Notes: generated from the letters alone by a model not told the origin. A stretch of DNA of 64,000 nt from Nonlabens spongiae (GCF_002117125.1 NZ_CP019344.1:1764501-1828500); one strand, 5' to 3'. Positions 42,204 through 51,811 are shown, numbered from the stretch's first letter. Made by a program: numbers and translations.

Positions 42204-42787
42204 TCTGGAAATAATTGCCTGATGTTAGCGTAGCTTTTTTCCAAAGCTAGGGACATCATGTCTTTACTTAACCAGACTGCTTTGTCGATTCCCTCTTTAA
42301 CTTGAGGGTGCAATTCACCGTCATAATCGGTCTTCATGATGTACCAGTGCGTGAGCTTGATGCGCATGTCAGATTTCCAAGAAAAAATGTGGTAAGTATG
42401 CCCTAGATACCCCTCAATAGTTAGATTTTTAACGCCCGTCTCCTCCTCAACTTCTCTTATAGCTCCATCTTCCAGTGATTCTTTTTTCTCGACCTTACCT
42501 TTAGGCAGATCCCATTTCCCATTGCGGTGAATGAATAAAAAATCGTTGTCAGCATTTGTAACAAGACCACCTGCAGCAGTCACCACAGGTAATAACTTAT
42601 GGAATCTAGGTAATAGCTTTTTAGGATTTCTTGAATAGAGTGCGACCTTGTTCAACTTCCCTTTCTGAATTTGTTTAACTATTTTTTTAAGATCGACATT
42701 CTTAATCTTGAGTATCTTATGATCGGGAAACGCAGTTTTGTCTGAAGTCAATATTATTGGGACTTCTTTGACGAAAACTTTATACAT
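42200..42787 (-). CDS. NUDIX hydrolase
   Basis: A 195-residue pyrophosphohydrolase of unknown substrate. The Nudix box is full: GKVEKKESLEDGAIREVEEE then TGV. An N-terminal stretch of about 60 residues (YKVFVKEVPIILTSDKTAFP) precedes the fold. I favour ATG 42787; ATG 42796 is also in frame and would overlap the divergent pyrE start within CATG. The substrate could be a diadenosine polyphosphate or similar nucleotide, from family only. Confidence 0.88.
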   Translation of the reverse strand: MYKVFVKEVPIILTSDKTAFPDHKILKIKNVDLKKIVKQIQKGKLNKVALYSRNPKKLLPRFHKLLPVVTAAGGLVTNADNDFLFIHRNGKWDLPKGKVEKKESLEDGAIREVEEETGVKNLTIEGYLGHTYHIFSWKSDMRIKLTHWYIMKTDYDGELHPQVKEGIDKAVWLSKDMMSLALEKSYANIRQLFPD

Positions 42788-42790
42788 TTG
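42783..42790 (+). promoter_or_regulatory. -7 box of pyrE inside the NUDIX start
   Basis: TACATTTG (exact TAnnTTTG) ends four bases before the pyrE ATG. It overlaps the first codons of the divergent NUDIX gene. No clear -33 element. Confidence 0.45.
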
Positions 42791-42794
42791 AGCC

Positions 42795-43448
42795 ATGGTT
42801 AGAGATAAGGAAATCGCGAGTAAAACCGCGGAATTGTTGTTGCAAATTAAAGCAATAAAACTGCAACCACAAGACCCTTTTACATGGGCAAGTGGTCTTA
42901 GGTCACCTATTTACTGTGACAACAGAATAACGCTTTCCTATCCACCTATCAGAAACTTTTTGAGAGAGCACCTTGCAGACACTGTCGAGGATCAATGGGG
43001 AAAACCAGACGTAATTGCTGGAGTAGCCACAGGAGCCATAGGTATAGGCATGCTGGTTGCAGACTATCTTAATCTTCCTTTTATCTATGTACGTCCAGAA
43101 CCTAAAAAACATGGCCGTCAAAATCAAATCGAGGGTCATCTTGAAAAAGGTTCTAGTGTCGTGGTTATAGAAGACCTCATCAGCACTGGTAAAAGCAGTT
43201 TAAATGCCGTTGAGGCTCTCAAAAATGCTGGCGCACAAGTAAAAGGAATGGCGGCGCTCTTCAGTTACGGTTTTGAAGATACCGTCAAGAGATTTAAAGA
43301 CCTAAGCTTTGACCTTTACACACTCAGCGATTACGAGCAACTGATCACTAAAGCTAATCAAATGGGCTATCTCAATGAAGAAGAAGCCCGATTATTATCA
43401 AGCTGGAGAAAAGATCCAGCAAACTGGAACCAAGCACTCATTTCATGA
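42795..43448 (+). CDS. pyrE: Orotate phosphoribosyltransferase
   Basis: Fifth step of pyrimidine synthesis: orotate plus PRPP to OMP. The PRPP-binding motif VVVIEDLISTGKSSLNAVEA (about 118) is intact, as are WASGLRSPIYCDNR near the start and PEPKKHGRQNQIEG; 217 residues. The stop overlaps the next start (ATGA), so the SRPBCC gene is co-transcribed. Confidence 0.96.
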   Translation: MVRDKEIASKTAELLLQIKAIKLQPQDPFTWASGLRSPIYCDNRITLSYPPIRNFLREHLADTVEDQWGKPDVIAGVATGAIGIGMLVADYLNLPFIYVRPEPKKHGRQNQIEGHLEKGSSVVVIEDLISTGKSSLNAVEALKNAGAQVKGMAALFSYGFEDTVKRFKDLSFDLYTLSDYEQLITKANQMGYLNEEEARLLSSWRKDPANWNQALIS

Positions 43449-43831
43449 AACTAGAAAGCCGCAAAGTAAACACCTCAAAATCACCAGAGGAATTATTCCA
43501 TTTTTTGACATCTGCTGAAAATTATCAGCAATTGATGCCTGAGAACACAAAATTTGAAGCTTACGACAGCGAGAAATTTTTATTCGGTCTTAAAGGCATG
43601 CCTGAGATCAAGCTAGTCATCAAAGAAAAAATCCCTTATTCAAAAGTGGTACTGGGCTCAGCGAGCGATAAACTCTCCTTCACCCTTACTTGTGATATTG
43701 AACAAATGGGCGAGGAGTCTCAAGCGCAATTGTTTTTTGAAGGTGACTTTAATGCCATGATGGCGATGATGATCAAAGGACCGCTTAATAAGTTTTTAGA
43801 GACACTAGCCACTGGTATCGAGAAGCTCTAG
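43445..43831 (+). CDS. SRPBCC (START-like) family protein
   Basis: A small 128-residue protein of the helix-grip fold that binds hydrophobic ligands. The start KLESRKVNTSKSPEELFHFL with TSAENYQQLMP and the end GPLNKFLETLATGIEKL match polyketide-cyclase-like proteins often placed after pyrE in this family. Ligand unknown. Its stop is shared in CTAG with the convergent birA. Confidence 0.75.
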   Translation: MKLESRKVNTSKSPEELFHFLTSAENYQQLMPENTKFEAYDSEKFLFGLKGMPEIKLVIKEKIPYSKVVLGSASDKLSFTLTCDIEQMGEESQAQLFFEGDFNAMMAMMIKGPLNKFLETLATGIEKL

Positions 43832-44544
43832 AAACTAGTATAATCCCACTCAAGTTCCTTGAGATCATAACTAGACAGTTTGCCTCCCACTTGGAGTACA
43901 AGCTTACCACTTGGATCAGTCCCTATTACCATTGCCGTGAATTGCATACCGTTTTTGGAAAAAACCAGTTCTCTATTAACGCCTAACAGTTGAGAAGTGT
44001 ACAATTCATCGATTTGCTCTGGCTCACGGTGGTCTTTAAAGAAACAGTTAATAAACGAGTTTAAAAACGGGTCGATTTCAAAGTTTTGACCAGTTAGTTC
44101 ACTAATTGAGCTTGCATGAGGTAGCTCATCAAATTCCTTCTGGTTGATGTTGAGACCTATTCCTATAATGGAATGTGACAGTCTGCCTTTTTTGAAGATA
44201 TTTTCCACAAGAACACCACCGATTTTTTTCTTTGCTGACAGAATGTCGTTAGGCCATTTGATCTTAACATCGAGTCCTGAAACAGCAGCTATGCATTCGG
44301 TTAGTATCACGCAGGTTTTTTGATTGATCTGAAAGGCATTCAGGTCGTCCAGATTATCTCGCAACGTACTGAACATAAGGTTCTTTCCTGGTTCAGACTG
44401 CCATATAGCACCTCTTTGACCTCTCCCTTTTGTCTGGTGAGTTGTGTAGACCGTAAAGCCATTAGGTAATACGCTTTCGCGAAAGCGAGATCTCAAAACA
44501 TCACTCGTAGAGGTAGTGGCATGTAATTTGACGACATTTTTCAA
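43828..44544 (-). CDS. birA: Biotin--acetyl-CoA-carboxylase ligase
   Basis: Attaches biotin to carboxylase carriers. The 238 residues lack an N-terminal DNA-binding domain, so it is ligase only. It shows TKGRGQRGAIWQSEPGKNL, KIKWPNDILSAKKKIGGVLV and IIGIGLNINQ, the biotin and ATP sites. The start appears to be TTG 44544, since no in-frame ATG fits. A palindrome copy codes RFRES near residue 20, in a variable segment before GRGQRG. Divergent from rsfS. Confidence 0.92.
   Translation of the reverse strand: MKNVVKLHATTSTSDVLRSRFRESVLPNGFTVYTTHQTKGRGQRGAIWQSEPGKNLMFSTLRDNLDDLNAFQINQKTCVILTECIAAVSGLDVKIKWPNDILSAKKKIGGVLVENIFKKGRLSHSIIGIGLNINQKEFDELPHASSISELTGQNFEIDPFLNSFINCFFKDHREPEQIDELYTSQLLGVNRELVFSKNGMQFTAMVIGTDPSGKLVLQVGGKLSSYDLKELEWDYTSF
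44472..44487. repeat. 16-base palindrome copy 8 (in birA)
   Basis: Perfect copy read in the RFRES frame. Confidence 0.95.
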
Positions 44545-44595
44545 CTTTGAGGTCTCGTTTAGTACACATTTAGTAGTCGGGCTTCAAAAAAAGAA

Positions 44596-44603
44596 TAAAT
44601 TTG
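44596..44603 (+). promoter_or_regulatory. -7 box of the rsfS-ftsH operon
   Basis: TAAATTTG matches TAnnTTTG, 19 bases before the rsfS ATG; the -33 region reads weakly. Confidence 0.4.
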
Positions 44604-44622
44604 TTAAAGCAAAAAATTTTTA

Positions 44623-44994
44623 ATGACTAAAGAAAAGGTTTCCGCAGACGTTCTCATAGCTCTTATCATAGAAGGTATCGAAGAAGTCAAGGGAAATGAT
44701 ATAACCATTCTAGACCTAAGAGATATCGAAAATACCGTGACTAGCTATTTTATCATTTGCAACGGTACCTCAAATACACAGGTCAATGCAATTGTGAACT
44801 CAGTACAACGTACGGTAAGCAAAAAAATTCAAGAAAATCCATGGCACACAGAAGGCTCAGATCAAGCTGAGTGGGTGCTCATTGATTATGTCAATGTCGT
44901 TGTGCATGTTTTTCAGAAACATATTAGAGAGTATTACGACTTAGAAAGCCTATGGGGCGATGCTAAGACAACCACCATAGAAAGTTCCTATTAA
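44623..44994 (+). CDS. rsfS: Ribosomal silencing factor RsfS
   Basis: Binds L14 and stops the subunits joining in starvation. The 123 residues show IEEVKGNDITILDLRDIENT, YFIICNGTSNTQVNAIVNSV, WVLIDYVNVVVHVFQKHIRE and YYDLESLWGDA, all typical. It opens an operon with ftsH 12 bases on. Confidence 0.95.
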   Translation: MTKEKVSADVLIALIIEGIEEVKGNDITILDLRDIENTVTSYFIICNGTSNTQVNAIVNSVQRTVSKKIQENPWHTEGSDQAEWVLIDYVNVVVHVFQKHIREYYDLESLWGDAKTTTIESSY

Positions 44995-45006
44995 AGAAAA
45001 CACATC

Positions 45007-47055
45007 ATGTCTCAAGATAAAACTCCAAAAGGTGGAAAGCGACCGGTTATGCCAGGTGGCGGTAAACCTAAATTCAATATATGGTGGATCGTTGTTCCTA
45101 TTGTAGTCCTATTTCTAGGCTATAGTTTGTTCAACAACACCTTCAATGCCCCTAAAAAAACAACCTATAATGAATTCTTTGACTTTCTTGAGGACGGTGA
45201 GATAGACAAGGTTGTTGTCGTAAGCAATAAGCGTATTGCTAGAGTATTTCTTACAGAGGAGGCAAGAAAACTCCAAAAGCATAAGAATGCCAGACGCGAT
45301 AACGGCATTAACAACGTTCCATTACCGCAATACAGTTTTGAATACGGTGATCAGGAAACTTTTGAACGGGAGCTGAAAGAGACTATTCAAGAAAATAATC
45401 TTGAAACTGAGTATGTTTTTGATTCAGAAGATGAAAGTTTATGGAACTTACTGGGAACCATTCTCCCATTTGTGATCATCATAGGAATCTGGATCTTCTT
45501 AATGCGCCGCATGAGTGGTGGCGCCGGCGGTGGTGCTGGAGGCCAGATCTTTAATATAGGAAAAAGTAAGGCTAAACTTTTTGATCAAAAGACAGACATC
45601 AAGACTACTTTCAAAGATGTCGCTGGTCTCGAAGGCGCTAAAGAAGAGGTCCAAGAAATAGTAGACTTCCTTAAAAATCCTGACAAATACACCTCGTTAG
45701 GTGGTAAGATCCCTAAAGGAGCCCTACTGATCGGTTCTCCGGGTACCGGTAAGACACTTCTTGCCAAAGCTGTTGCAGGTGAGGCTAAGGTTCCTTTCTT
45801 CTCTCTTAGTGGATCTGATTTTGTGGAAATGTTTGTAGGTGTAGGCGCAAGCCGTGTAAGAGACTTATTCAAACAGGCTAAAGAAAAATCTCCTGCTATA
45901 ATTTTTATAGATGAAATTGATGCCATAGGTCGCGCTAGAGGTAAATCAAATTTTTCAGGTTCTAATGATGAGCGTGAGAATACGCTGAACCAGCTATTGA
46001 CCGAAATGGACGGTTTTGGTACAAATACAAATGTTATCGTTCTAGCAGCAACTAACCGAGGAGATATTCTGGATAAAGCGTTGATGCGTGCGGGTCGCTT
46101 TGATCGTCAGATTTATGTGGATCTTCCAGATGTAAGGGAAAGAGAACAAATATTTGAGGTGCATCTACGCCCCTTGAAAAAGGTGGATAATGAATTGGAT
46201 ACAGCTTTCCTCGCAAAACAAACTCCTGGTTTCTCAGGGGCTGACATTGCCAATGTCTGTAATGAGGCGGCTCTTATCGCTGCTAGAAAAGGTAAAAAAG
46301 CGGTTGATAAACAAGATTTCCTAGATGCGGTAGACCGTATTGTAGGTGGTCTTGAAAAGAAAAACAAGCTTATTACACCATCTGAAAAGAAAACAATTGC
46401 TTATCATGAAGCGGGTCATGCCACGGTGAGCTGGATGACAGAGCATGCTGCACCATTGATAAAAGTTACTATAGTGCCTAGGGGACAATCACTAGGTGCT
46501 GCATGGTACCTTCCAGAAGAACGCCAGATCGTGAGACCAGAACAAATGCTGGACGAGATGTGTGCAACCATGGGTGGTCGAGCTGCAGAAAAGGTGATAT
46601 TCAACAACATTTCAACAGGTGCTTTAAGCGATCTAGAAAAAGTAACTAAGCAGGCACGTGCTATGGTAACCATTTATGGTTTGAACGAAGTAGTGGGAAA
46701 TATTACTTACTATGACTCCAGCGGCCAGCAAGAGTACAGCATGACAAAACCTTACAGTGAAGAAACTGCTGTAACCATAGATAAAGAGATTTCTAAGATC
46801 ATAGAAGCTCAGTACCAAAGAGCAATCAAGATACTCGAAGAGAATAAGGATAAACTCACTGAACTGGCAGAGCTGCTTCTTGAGAAGGAAGTGATCTTTA
46901 AAGACGATCTAGAAAAGATTTTTGGTAAAAGGCCTTTCATAAAAGAGCAACCTATCGCTTTAAAATCTTCTACCCGATCTATTCCCATGGAACCAGAGGT
47001 GATTGAAGAGTCTGAAAAGTTAGAGCAAAAAGAAGATGATAAGACTGCAGAGTAG
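45007..47055 (+). CDS. ftsH: ATP-dependent zinc metalloprotease FtsH
   Basis: Membrane-anchored AAA+ protease that removes misfolded membrane proteins. Two transmembrane helices ([18 protein letters not shown] near 25 and [15 protein letters not shown] near 155) flank a periplasmic domain. Walker A is GSPGTGKT at 243-250 (Ser for the usual Pro), Walker B IIFIDEID, the second region of homology contains [19 protein letters not shown], and the zinc site is HEAGH at 467-471. 682 residues with a Lys/Glu-rich tail. Confidence 0.97.
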   Translation: MSQDKTPKGGKRPVMPGGGKPKFNIWWIVVPIVVLFLGYSLFNNTFNAPKKTTYNEFFDFLEDGEIDKVVVVSNKRIARVFLTEEARKLQKHKNARRDNGINNVPLPQYSFEYGDQETFERELKETIQENNLETEYVFDSEDESLWNLLGTILPFVIIIGIWIFLMRRMSGGAGGGAGGQIFNIGKSKAKLFDQKTDIKTTFKDVAGLEGAKEEVQEIVDFLKNPDKYTSLGGKIPKGALLIGSPGTGKTLLAKAVAGEAKVPFFSLSGSDFVEMFVGVGASRVRDLFKQAKEKSPAIIFIDEIDAIGRARGKSNFSGSNDERENTLNQLLTEMDGFGTNTNVIVLAATNRGDILDKALMRAGRFDRQIYVDLPDVREREQIFEVHLRPLKKVDNELDTAFLAKQTPGFSGADIANVCNEAALIAARKGKKAVDKQDFLDAVDRIVGGLEKKNKLITPSEKKTIAYHEAGHATVSWMTEHAAPLIKVTIVPRGQSLGAAWYLPEERQIVRPEQMLDEMCATMGGRAAEKVIFNNISTGALSDLEKVTKQARAMVTIYGLNEVVGNITYYDSSGQQEYSMTKPYSEETAVTIDKEISKIIEAQYQRAIKILEENKDKLTELAELLLEKEVIFKDDLEKIFGKRPFIKEQPIALKSSTRSIPMEPEVIEESEKLEQKEDDKTAE

Positions 47056-47120
47056 GGCATTGCTAGTAAACTAGAAGTCCCTATATTTACCTAAGGTCAA
47101 AATGAAGCAGGCAATTGCCT

Positions 47121-47747
47121 ATGAGTTTATTTAAGAAGTTATTCAATCTTTCTCAAAAGCCAGAAGAAAAAACTCAGGAGAAGACTCCCGACGAGCGCTC
47201 TAAGTACATGCCGGAGCAACCTGATCTCCCTGTAGATGAGCGTTTCATACACCATTTTACACGATTGGGAGGTCGCTTCTTATATTGTCTCAATCAAGAT
47301 GAAGTAGACCATAACTTTAAAAATATTATTAAAGAACACGGCTGGGAAAATTCTGCTGCCTTCTGTCCTGATGCAAATTTGAAAGAAAGATTTGATGACT
47401 TAGATCTTGATATTTCATGTAATAACCTTGAGGCAGACATGTTGATATCTCGATGTGAATACATCATCGCAGACACAGGTGCTATACTATTCTCTTCAAA
47501 TCAAGTGAAGCAATTCAAAACTTTTGAATTGCCAGACACCTATGTTATTTTAGCAAGTACGAGTCAGATAGTGGAATCTATTGGTGAAGGTTTAAGAGGT
47601 ATTAAAATCAAAAATCAGCGTGATATTCCTACAAATATCACGACACTTAAACATTTCAAAAAAAACGAGCACAGCGACGACAAGGATCTAATGACTTATG
47701 GTGCTGCCCACAAACTCGTTTATTTGCTTTTATTAGAAGACTTGTAA
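47121..47747 (+). CDS. LUD domain protein (LutC/YkgG-like)
   Basis: A 208-residue protein with the lactate-utilisation fold: ILFSSNQVKQFKTFELPDTY and CEYIIADTGAILFSS are the nucleotide-site-like blocks of this family. LutA and LutB are not beside it, so it is probably not a lactate dehydrogenase part; function in this operon is unknown. ATG 47121 is preferred to a TTG two codons upstream. One base from cdsA. Confidence 0.75.
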   Translation: MSLFKKLFNLSQKPEEKTQEKTPDERSKYMPEQPDLPVDERFIHHFTRLGGRFLYCLNQDEVDHNFKNIIKEHGWENSAAFCPDANLKERFDDLDLDISCNNLEADMLISRCEYIIADTGAILFSSNQVKQFKTFELPDTYVILASTSQIVESIGEGLRGIKIKNQRDIPTNITTLKHFKKNEHSDDKDLMTYGAAHKLVYLLLLEDL

Positions 47748-47748
47748 T

Positions 47749-48567
47749 ATGCGGGAACTTCTAGTAAGATCCGTTTCAGGAATAGTCTATGTATCATTAG
47801 TTGTACTCAGTGCACTTTATTCTCGCGATGTATTCATCGGTTTGTTTTGTGTATTTGCATTTATCTGCTTGATAGAATTGATGCCCATGATACGCTTGAG
47901 GCAATGGTTGATTTATCCAGTGCTTCCTCTTGCTTATTATTTTATAGTGTGGCAAGGAGTTTCACAGAACATTGTTCTCGTTTTGCTTGCTGCAACGATT
48001 TTGGTCAACATCTATCTAATCAGAGATCTGGTGTTAGTCAATAGAATTGCTCTTTTCAACACTAAGAAACACATCATCGCACTATTGTATTTGATAGGAA
48101 GCAGCCTATTCCTTGCCTTGATTCCCGATGTGGTCCCAAACTATCAACCAGAGTTGTTGATTGGAATTTTTGCGATCATCTGGGTCAATGATAGTTTTGC
48201 CTACTTAATTGGAAAAAACTTTGGCAAGCATAAACTGATGAAACGCATTTCTCCCAAAAAAACTATCGAGGGTTTTGCCGGAGGTCTTATTATGGCCATG
48301 GCTGGCGGTGTAGGTCTTTACTTTTACCTTCATCATCAAGGTCTAGATCAATATGGAATTTGGGACTGGATCATCATTGCATTTGTAGTAGCTTTATTTG
48401 GGACCGTCGGTGATTTGATCCAATCAAAAATCAAGCGACAGGCCGCTGTAAAAGATAGCGGTAGCATCATGCCAGGTCATGGAGGAATTTTTGATCGTAT
48501 GGACAGTATTATCTTTGCAGCACCATTTGCATATTTAACCTTTACTATAATAAACCATGTTTCATAA
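47749..48567 (+). CDS. cdsA: Phosphatidate cytidylyltransferase
   Basis: Makes CDP-diacylglycerol at the inner membrane for phospholipid synthesis. About seven transmembrane segments and the signature KIKRQAAVKDSGSIMPGHGG followed by IFDRMDS are present; 272 residues. It overlaps psd by 11 bases, so lipid genes are coupled. Confidence 0.95.
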   Translation: MRELLVRSVSGIVYVSLVVLSALYSRDVFIGLFCVFAFICLIELMPMIRLRQWLIYPVLPLAYYFIVWQGVSQNIVLVLLAATILVNIYLIRDLVLVNRIALFNTKKHIIALLYLIGSSLFLALIPDVVPNYQPELLIGIFAIIWVNDSFAYLIGKNFGKHKLMKRISPKKTIEGFAGGLIMAMAGGVGLYFYLHHQGLDQYGIWDWIIIAFVVALFGTVGDLIQSKIKRQAAVKDSGSIMPGHGGIFDRMDSIIFAAPFAYLTFTIINHVS

Positions 48568-49207
48568 AGAAGGAAAGGCGTCCATACTCATTGCATTAGT
48601 CGTTCTGGCAATTCTGACCGTAGTTGCTGCCACGATCACTATGCCGGAGTGGCTATCCATTCTTTTGATAAGCATAGGTGTTGCGTTTCTTTGTATTATT
48701 CTTCAATTTTTCAGGAACCCAAAACGAGTTTCAGTTGAGGACGACACTACTGTGGTTTCTCCAGTAGACGGCAAGGTGGTCGTCATTGAAGAAGTTCATG
48801 ATAAAGAATATTTTGATGGTAAGCGCATGATGATTTCCGTGTTTATGTCACCTATAAATGTGCACGCTACGAGGTATCCTGTAGCCGGTAAAATTGCCTA
48901 CAGTAAATACCATCCTGGTAAATATTTAGTGGCTTGGCATCCAAAAGCGAGTGAGGAGAATGAACGCACTACCGTGGTCATTGATCACAACAACGGTAAA
49001 AAAGTCATGTATCGACAAATCGCTGGCGCACTCGCAAAGCGCATCATGAATTATGCTAAAGAAGGAGATACCGTAAAGCAAGGTTTTGAAAGCGGATTCA
49101 TTAAATTTGGTTCTCGGGTGGATGTTTATCTTCCTACTGATGCAAAAATTGAAGTCGAACTCAACCAAAAAGTTAAAGGAGCATCCTCTATCCTAGCAAA
49201 GTTTTGA
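48557..49207 (+). CDS. psd: Phosphatidylserine decarboxylase, short form
   Basis: Produces phosphatidylethanolamine. The proenzyme of 216 residues would self-cleave at Gly-Ser in FIKFGSRVDVYLP to form the pyruvoyl group. Conserved blocks are VVSPVDGKVVVIEEV and MSPINVHATRYPVAGKI; two membrane-spanning segments lie at the N terminus. Together with cdsA, all of the PE route except PssA is encoded here. Confidence 0.94.
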   Translation: MFHKEGKASILIALVVLAILTVVAATITMPEWLSILLISIGVAFLCIILQFFRNPKRVSVEDDTTVVSPVDGKVVVIEEVHDKEYFDGKRMMISVFMSPINVHATRYPVAGKIAYSKYHPGKYLVAWHPKASEENERTTVVIDHNNGKKVMYRQIAGALAKRIMNYAKEGDTVKQGFESGFIKFGSRVDVYLPTDAKIEVELNQKVKGASSILAKF

Positions 49208-49485
49208 TGCAGGGAAAAGAACTGGACATAGCATTTGAAGAAGCCTTCCAAAAGGCCTCTCAAGAAGAGCAGAGTCTCGTACCACCTGATCTTCAATTAC
49301 ATCTTTATGCTTATTACAAAAGAGCGATAGACGAGCCTTATGTCAGCAATCGCAGTTTTGAATCCAATGATTTACGCAGCGCATTCAAGATGAACGCCTT
49401 GATCCAAGTGCAAAATATTTCTCGTTCAGAAGCCAAGCGGCGCTACATTGAGATGATTGAGGATCTTTATCCTAAACCTTGGTGA
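49207..49485 (+). CDS. Acyl-CoA-binding protein
   Basis: A 92-residue four-helix protein that binds long-chain acyl-CoA. Visible are LDIAFEEAFQKASQEEQSLV, LHLYAYYKRAIDEP and ISRSEAKRRYIEMIEDLYPK. Its ATG overlaps the psd stop by one base; the TTG one codon earlier is not needed. In this lipid operon a role in acyl-CoA supply is plausible. Confidence 0.85.
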   Translation: MQGKELDIAFEEAFQKASQEEQSLVPPDLQLHLYAYYKRAIDEPYVSNRSFESNDLRSAFKMNALIQVQNISRSEAKRRYIEMIEDLYPKPW

Positions 49486-49508
49486 TTTAGGTATTAGTTG
49501 CTGGTTGT

Positions 49509-49528
49509 AAATTGGTAGTTGCCAATTT
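49509..49528 (+). terminator. Weak hairpin after the lipid operon
   Basis: AAATTGG pairs with CCAATTT around TAGTTG, 24 bases after the acyl-CoA-binding protein stop; only a short T-poor tail follows. A longer hairpin with the arm CTCTGAATCC (one wobble) follows further down near 49645-49676. The 268-base gap otherwise holds only palindrome copy 9. Confidence 0.35.
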
Positions 49529-49711
49529 ACCTCTTCAAACCTTTGTCATGGTGGACAAGCGTAGTAAGTCCAGTGCAGCTGTAGAGTCAGCATCTCAAAA
49601 AATAGAACTCTAAGGTATTTAAAATCAAGACATTAAAAATGAGACTCTGAATCCCTCCTACCGTCGGGTTCAGAGTAACAGTTTGGATTTAAGTACAATT
49701 AAATTTGATTC

Positions 49712-49727
49712 CGCTTTCGCGAAAGCG
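49712..49727. repeat. 16-base palindrome copy 9 (intergenic)
   Basis: Perfect copy in the gap between the lipid operon and the two-component operon. Confidence 0.95.
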
Positions 49728-49753
49728 TAACCATGATAAGCTCTACAGATTCA

Positions 49754-50425
49754 TTAATCATGCAGAAATGGATGCGTTAACTTATAATGGAAGGAATACA
49801 GCACTAGTCCGACTTTGGAGCGCACGTCTAGTTTTTGGAAGAGTTGGGAACGGCAGGCGTCCACGCTTTTTATGGAAAGGTTCATGTGATCTGCTATTTG
49901 CTGGTACGTGTACTCATTATCGTTACAGATTAGCTCTATAAGCTGCAACTCGCGATTAGTAAATTGCTCGCGCGCTCTTGACCCTAGGCTTTCTACTGTG
50001 GTCTTATTGCGCAACAGCTTCAGGATCTCCTCAAAATTGTCGTAACCATGCTCGTGAACACGATTGATCGTGCTTACCAACTCATCGAGATCGCAAGTCT
50101 TGTTCAGAAACCCTCGTGCTCCTACTTCATAGGCATCGATCTTTATTCCCTGATCATCGTGCTGGGTAAGAATGATGCATTTGATGGAACTGTTTTGGTT
50201 CTTAAGTTCCTTGAGCACTTGAAGACCATTCATCATGGGCATGGAATAGTCGAGTAGAAAGACATTGGGTTTTTCTTCAAGTTCTTCCACTTCTTTGACA
50301 AAACGCAGCCCATTCTCATATTCTATGGTGACTTCAAAATCCTCATTCATTTCCAGCAATTGCTTGAGGCCGTTACGCACAATCTTATGATCATCTACAA
50401 TTCCTACGCTGATTTTTGAAGCCAT
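49754..50425 (-). CDS. NarL/FixJ-type response regulator
   Basis: A 223-residue regulator: receiver domain with DDH at 11-13, phospho-Asp59 (FLLDYSMPMMNG), the Thr in ILTQHDD and the Lys in RGFLNK; then a LuxR-type HTH (FTNRELQLIELICNDNEYTY, QQIADHMNLSIKSVDACRSQ). Last gene of the minus-strand operon, two bases after its kinase. It is a prime candidate to bind the AATAGG promoters of this locus, by proximity only. Confidence 0.9.
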   Translation of the reverse strand: MASKISVGIVDDHKIVRNGLKQLLEMNEDFEVTIEYENGLRFVKEVEELEEKPNVFLLDYSMPMMNGLQVLKELKNQNSSIKCIILTQHDDQGIKIDAYEVGARGFLNKTCDLDELVSTINRVHEHGYDNFEEILKLLRNKTTVESLGSRAREQFTNRELQLIELICNDNEYTYQQIADHMNLSIKSVDACRSQLFQKLDVRSKVGLVLYSFHYKLTHPFLHD

Positions 50426-50426
50426 T

Positions 50427-51188
50427 TTATTCCTGTTTTCTCAAAATGGTCGTGGTACCTTGTTGCTTTTTTGAATCTATCTTGAGTTCATAATTGATCA
50501 ACGATGCCCGCGACCTCACATTTTCAAGACCATTTGAATCAACTTTTGAATCTATGTCAAAGCCTACTCCATTATCGATAAAAGTAAAGATAGGAAGATC
50601 AGGACTTTTCAATCTTACGACAAATTCTGTTGCTCGGGAATGCTTCAACATATTGTTGAGAAGTTCTTGGAAAATGCGATAAATGATTACCTTTTCCTCG
50701 GTGGAGAAATTGAAGGCTGCCGGTTGCTCCATCTCGCTCTTGAAACTAATATGCTCCAGTCTTTTCACACGTTGCAATTCTTCATTGATGGCTTGCACTA
50801 GAGATAGTTTTTTTAATGAGTTGGTCGTAAGGGAATGACTTAGGTTCCTTAAATTATGTGATATATCGCGTACGGTCTCCTTTATGGGTTGTAGTGCAGC
50901 TGTCATTTCAGGATTTTTTTGCTTGAGCTGCTCCACTTGCAGGTTGAGCACGGTAAGTCGTTGTCCCGCATCGTCGTGAAGATCAAGAGCGATATTGTTC
51001 AAGGTTTCTTCTTGTGCCTCCAGAGCCGCCTGGTTGACCGCTTTTTGCTGTTCCAATTGTTTTTCAAATAGCAGCTGGTTGTATTTTTTGATTTTAGAGA
51101 CGTAAACTTTTATTAGGATGGCGCAGAAAAGGATCGCCATGCAGACGAAGAGGAATGTGATGATGATTCCTATGGCGATGTCAGTCAT
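50427..51188 (-). CDS. NarX-type sensor histidine kinase
   Basis: A 253-residue kinase with one N-terminal transmembrane helix (IIITFLFVCMAILFCAILI), a coiled-coil linker, the HisKA_3 motif with phospho-acceptor His71 in IALDLHDDAGQRLTV, and an HATPase domain (FQELLNNMLKHSRA, DNGVGFD, GLENVRSRA). It has almost no periplasmic part, so its signal may come through the upstream membrane protein, whose gene overlaps it by four bases. Confidence 0.9.
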   Translation of the reverse strand: MTDIAIGIIITFLFVCMAILFCAILIKVYVSKIKKYNQLLFEKQLEQQKAVNQAALEAQEETLNNIALDLHDDAGQRLTVLNLQVEQLKQKNPEMTAALQPIKETVRDISHNLRNLSHSLTTNSLKKLSLVQAINEELQRVKRLEHISFKSEMEQPAAFNFSTEEKVIIYRIFQELLNNMLKHSRATEFVVRLKSPDLPIFTFIDNGVGFDIDSKVDSNGLENVRSRASLINYELKIDSKKQQGTTTILRKQE

Positions 51189-51811
51189 TGATTAGACTTG
51201 TTAAGTTTTGTAAAGCTAACTGCAAACACCATCAATAGAGTATAGTATACTATGCTTCCACTATAGGACATTACTTCATATAAACCTATTCCAAAAACCT
51301 CTTCACTTCTCAATTTACTATCTCTGAATGCAAAAATGAACGACATGCTACAAAAAAAAAGTAAAGGGGCAGAAACAAATGCAAATTGTCTATGCTCAAA
51401 GAAATCTAGAGCCTCGTTTTTTAGTTTGGAAAAACATACTATTAGAAGAACCACGATATATGTTAACGAACTAGATATGAAAGAAAAATACAACAAACCT
51501 TCAGTTTCAATTAAAAGTTTATCAATAATGTAAAACGCAACATAGCCTGCAGGAATAAAAACACGACAATATTTTAACTTAAAAATATCAACTGCGATGT
51601 AAAGCCATAACGTTTGATGTATCAAGAAGTATAAATTGTAATAAATAAACATAGAATCGCTATCGATGCTGAGATAACCTAGCGTTTCCGAAATACAGTT
51701 TATAATTACAACTGCCAATAGGAGGTAATAATATTTATTGAAACTAAAGCAAAAAATCGCAACCATTAAGGTTGCGATTGAATACCATGTTATGATAGAT
51801 ATATTTTCCAA
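51185..51811 (-). CDS. Multi-pass membrane protein of the two-component operon
   Basis: I do not recognise the family. The 208 residues hold about six hydrophobic segments (for example YYYLLLAVVIINCISETLGY and YIVVLLIVCFSKLK). It overlaps the kinase gene (ATGA) and follows the unknown gene by no more than a base. Its size and topology would suit a sensory or accessory partner for a kinase that lacks an input domain; this is inference from position. Confidence 0.6.
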   Translation of the reverse strand: MENISIITWYSIATLMVAIFCFSFNKYYYLLLAVVIINCISETLGYLSIDSDSMFIYYNLYFLIHQTLWLYIAVDIFKLKYCRVFIPAGYVAFYIIDKLLIETEGLLYFSFISSSLTYIVVLLIVCFSKLKNEALDFFEHRQFAFVSAPLLFFCSMSFIFAFRDSKLRSEEVFGIGLYEVMSYSGSIVYYTLLMVFAVSFTKLNKSNQ

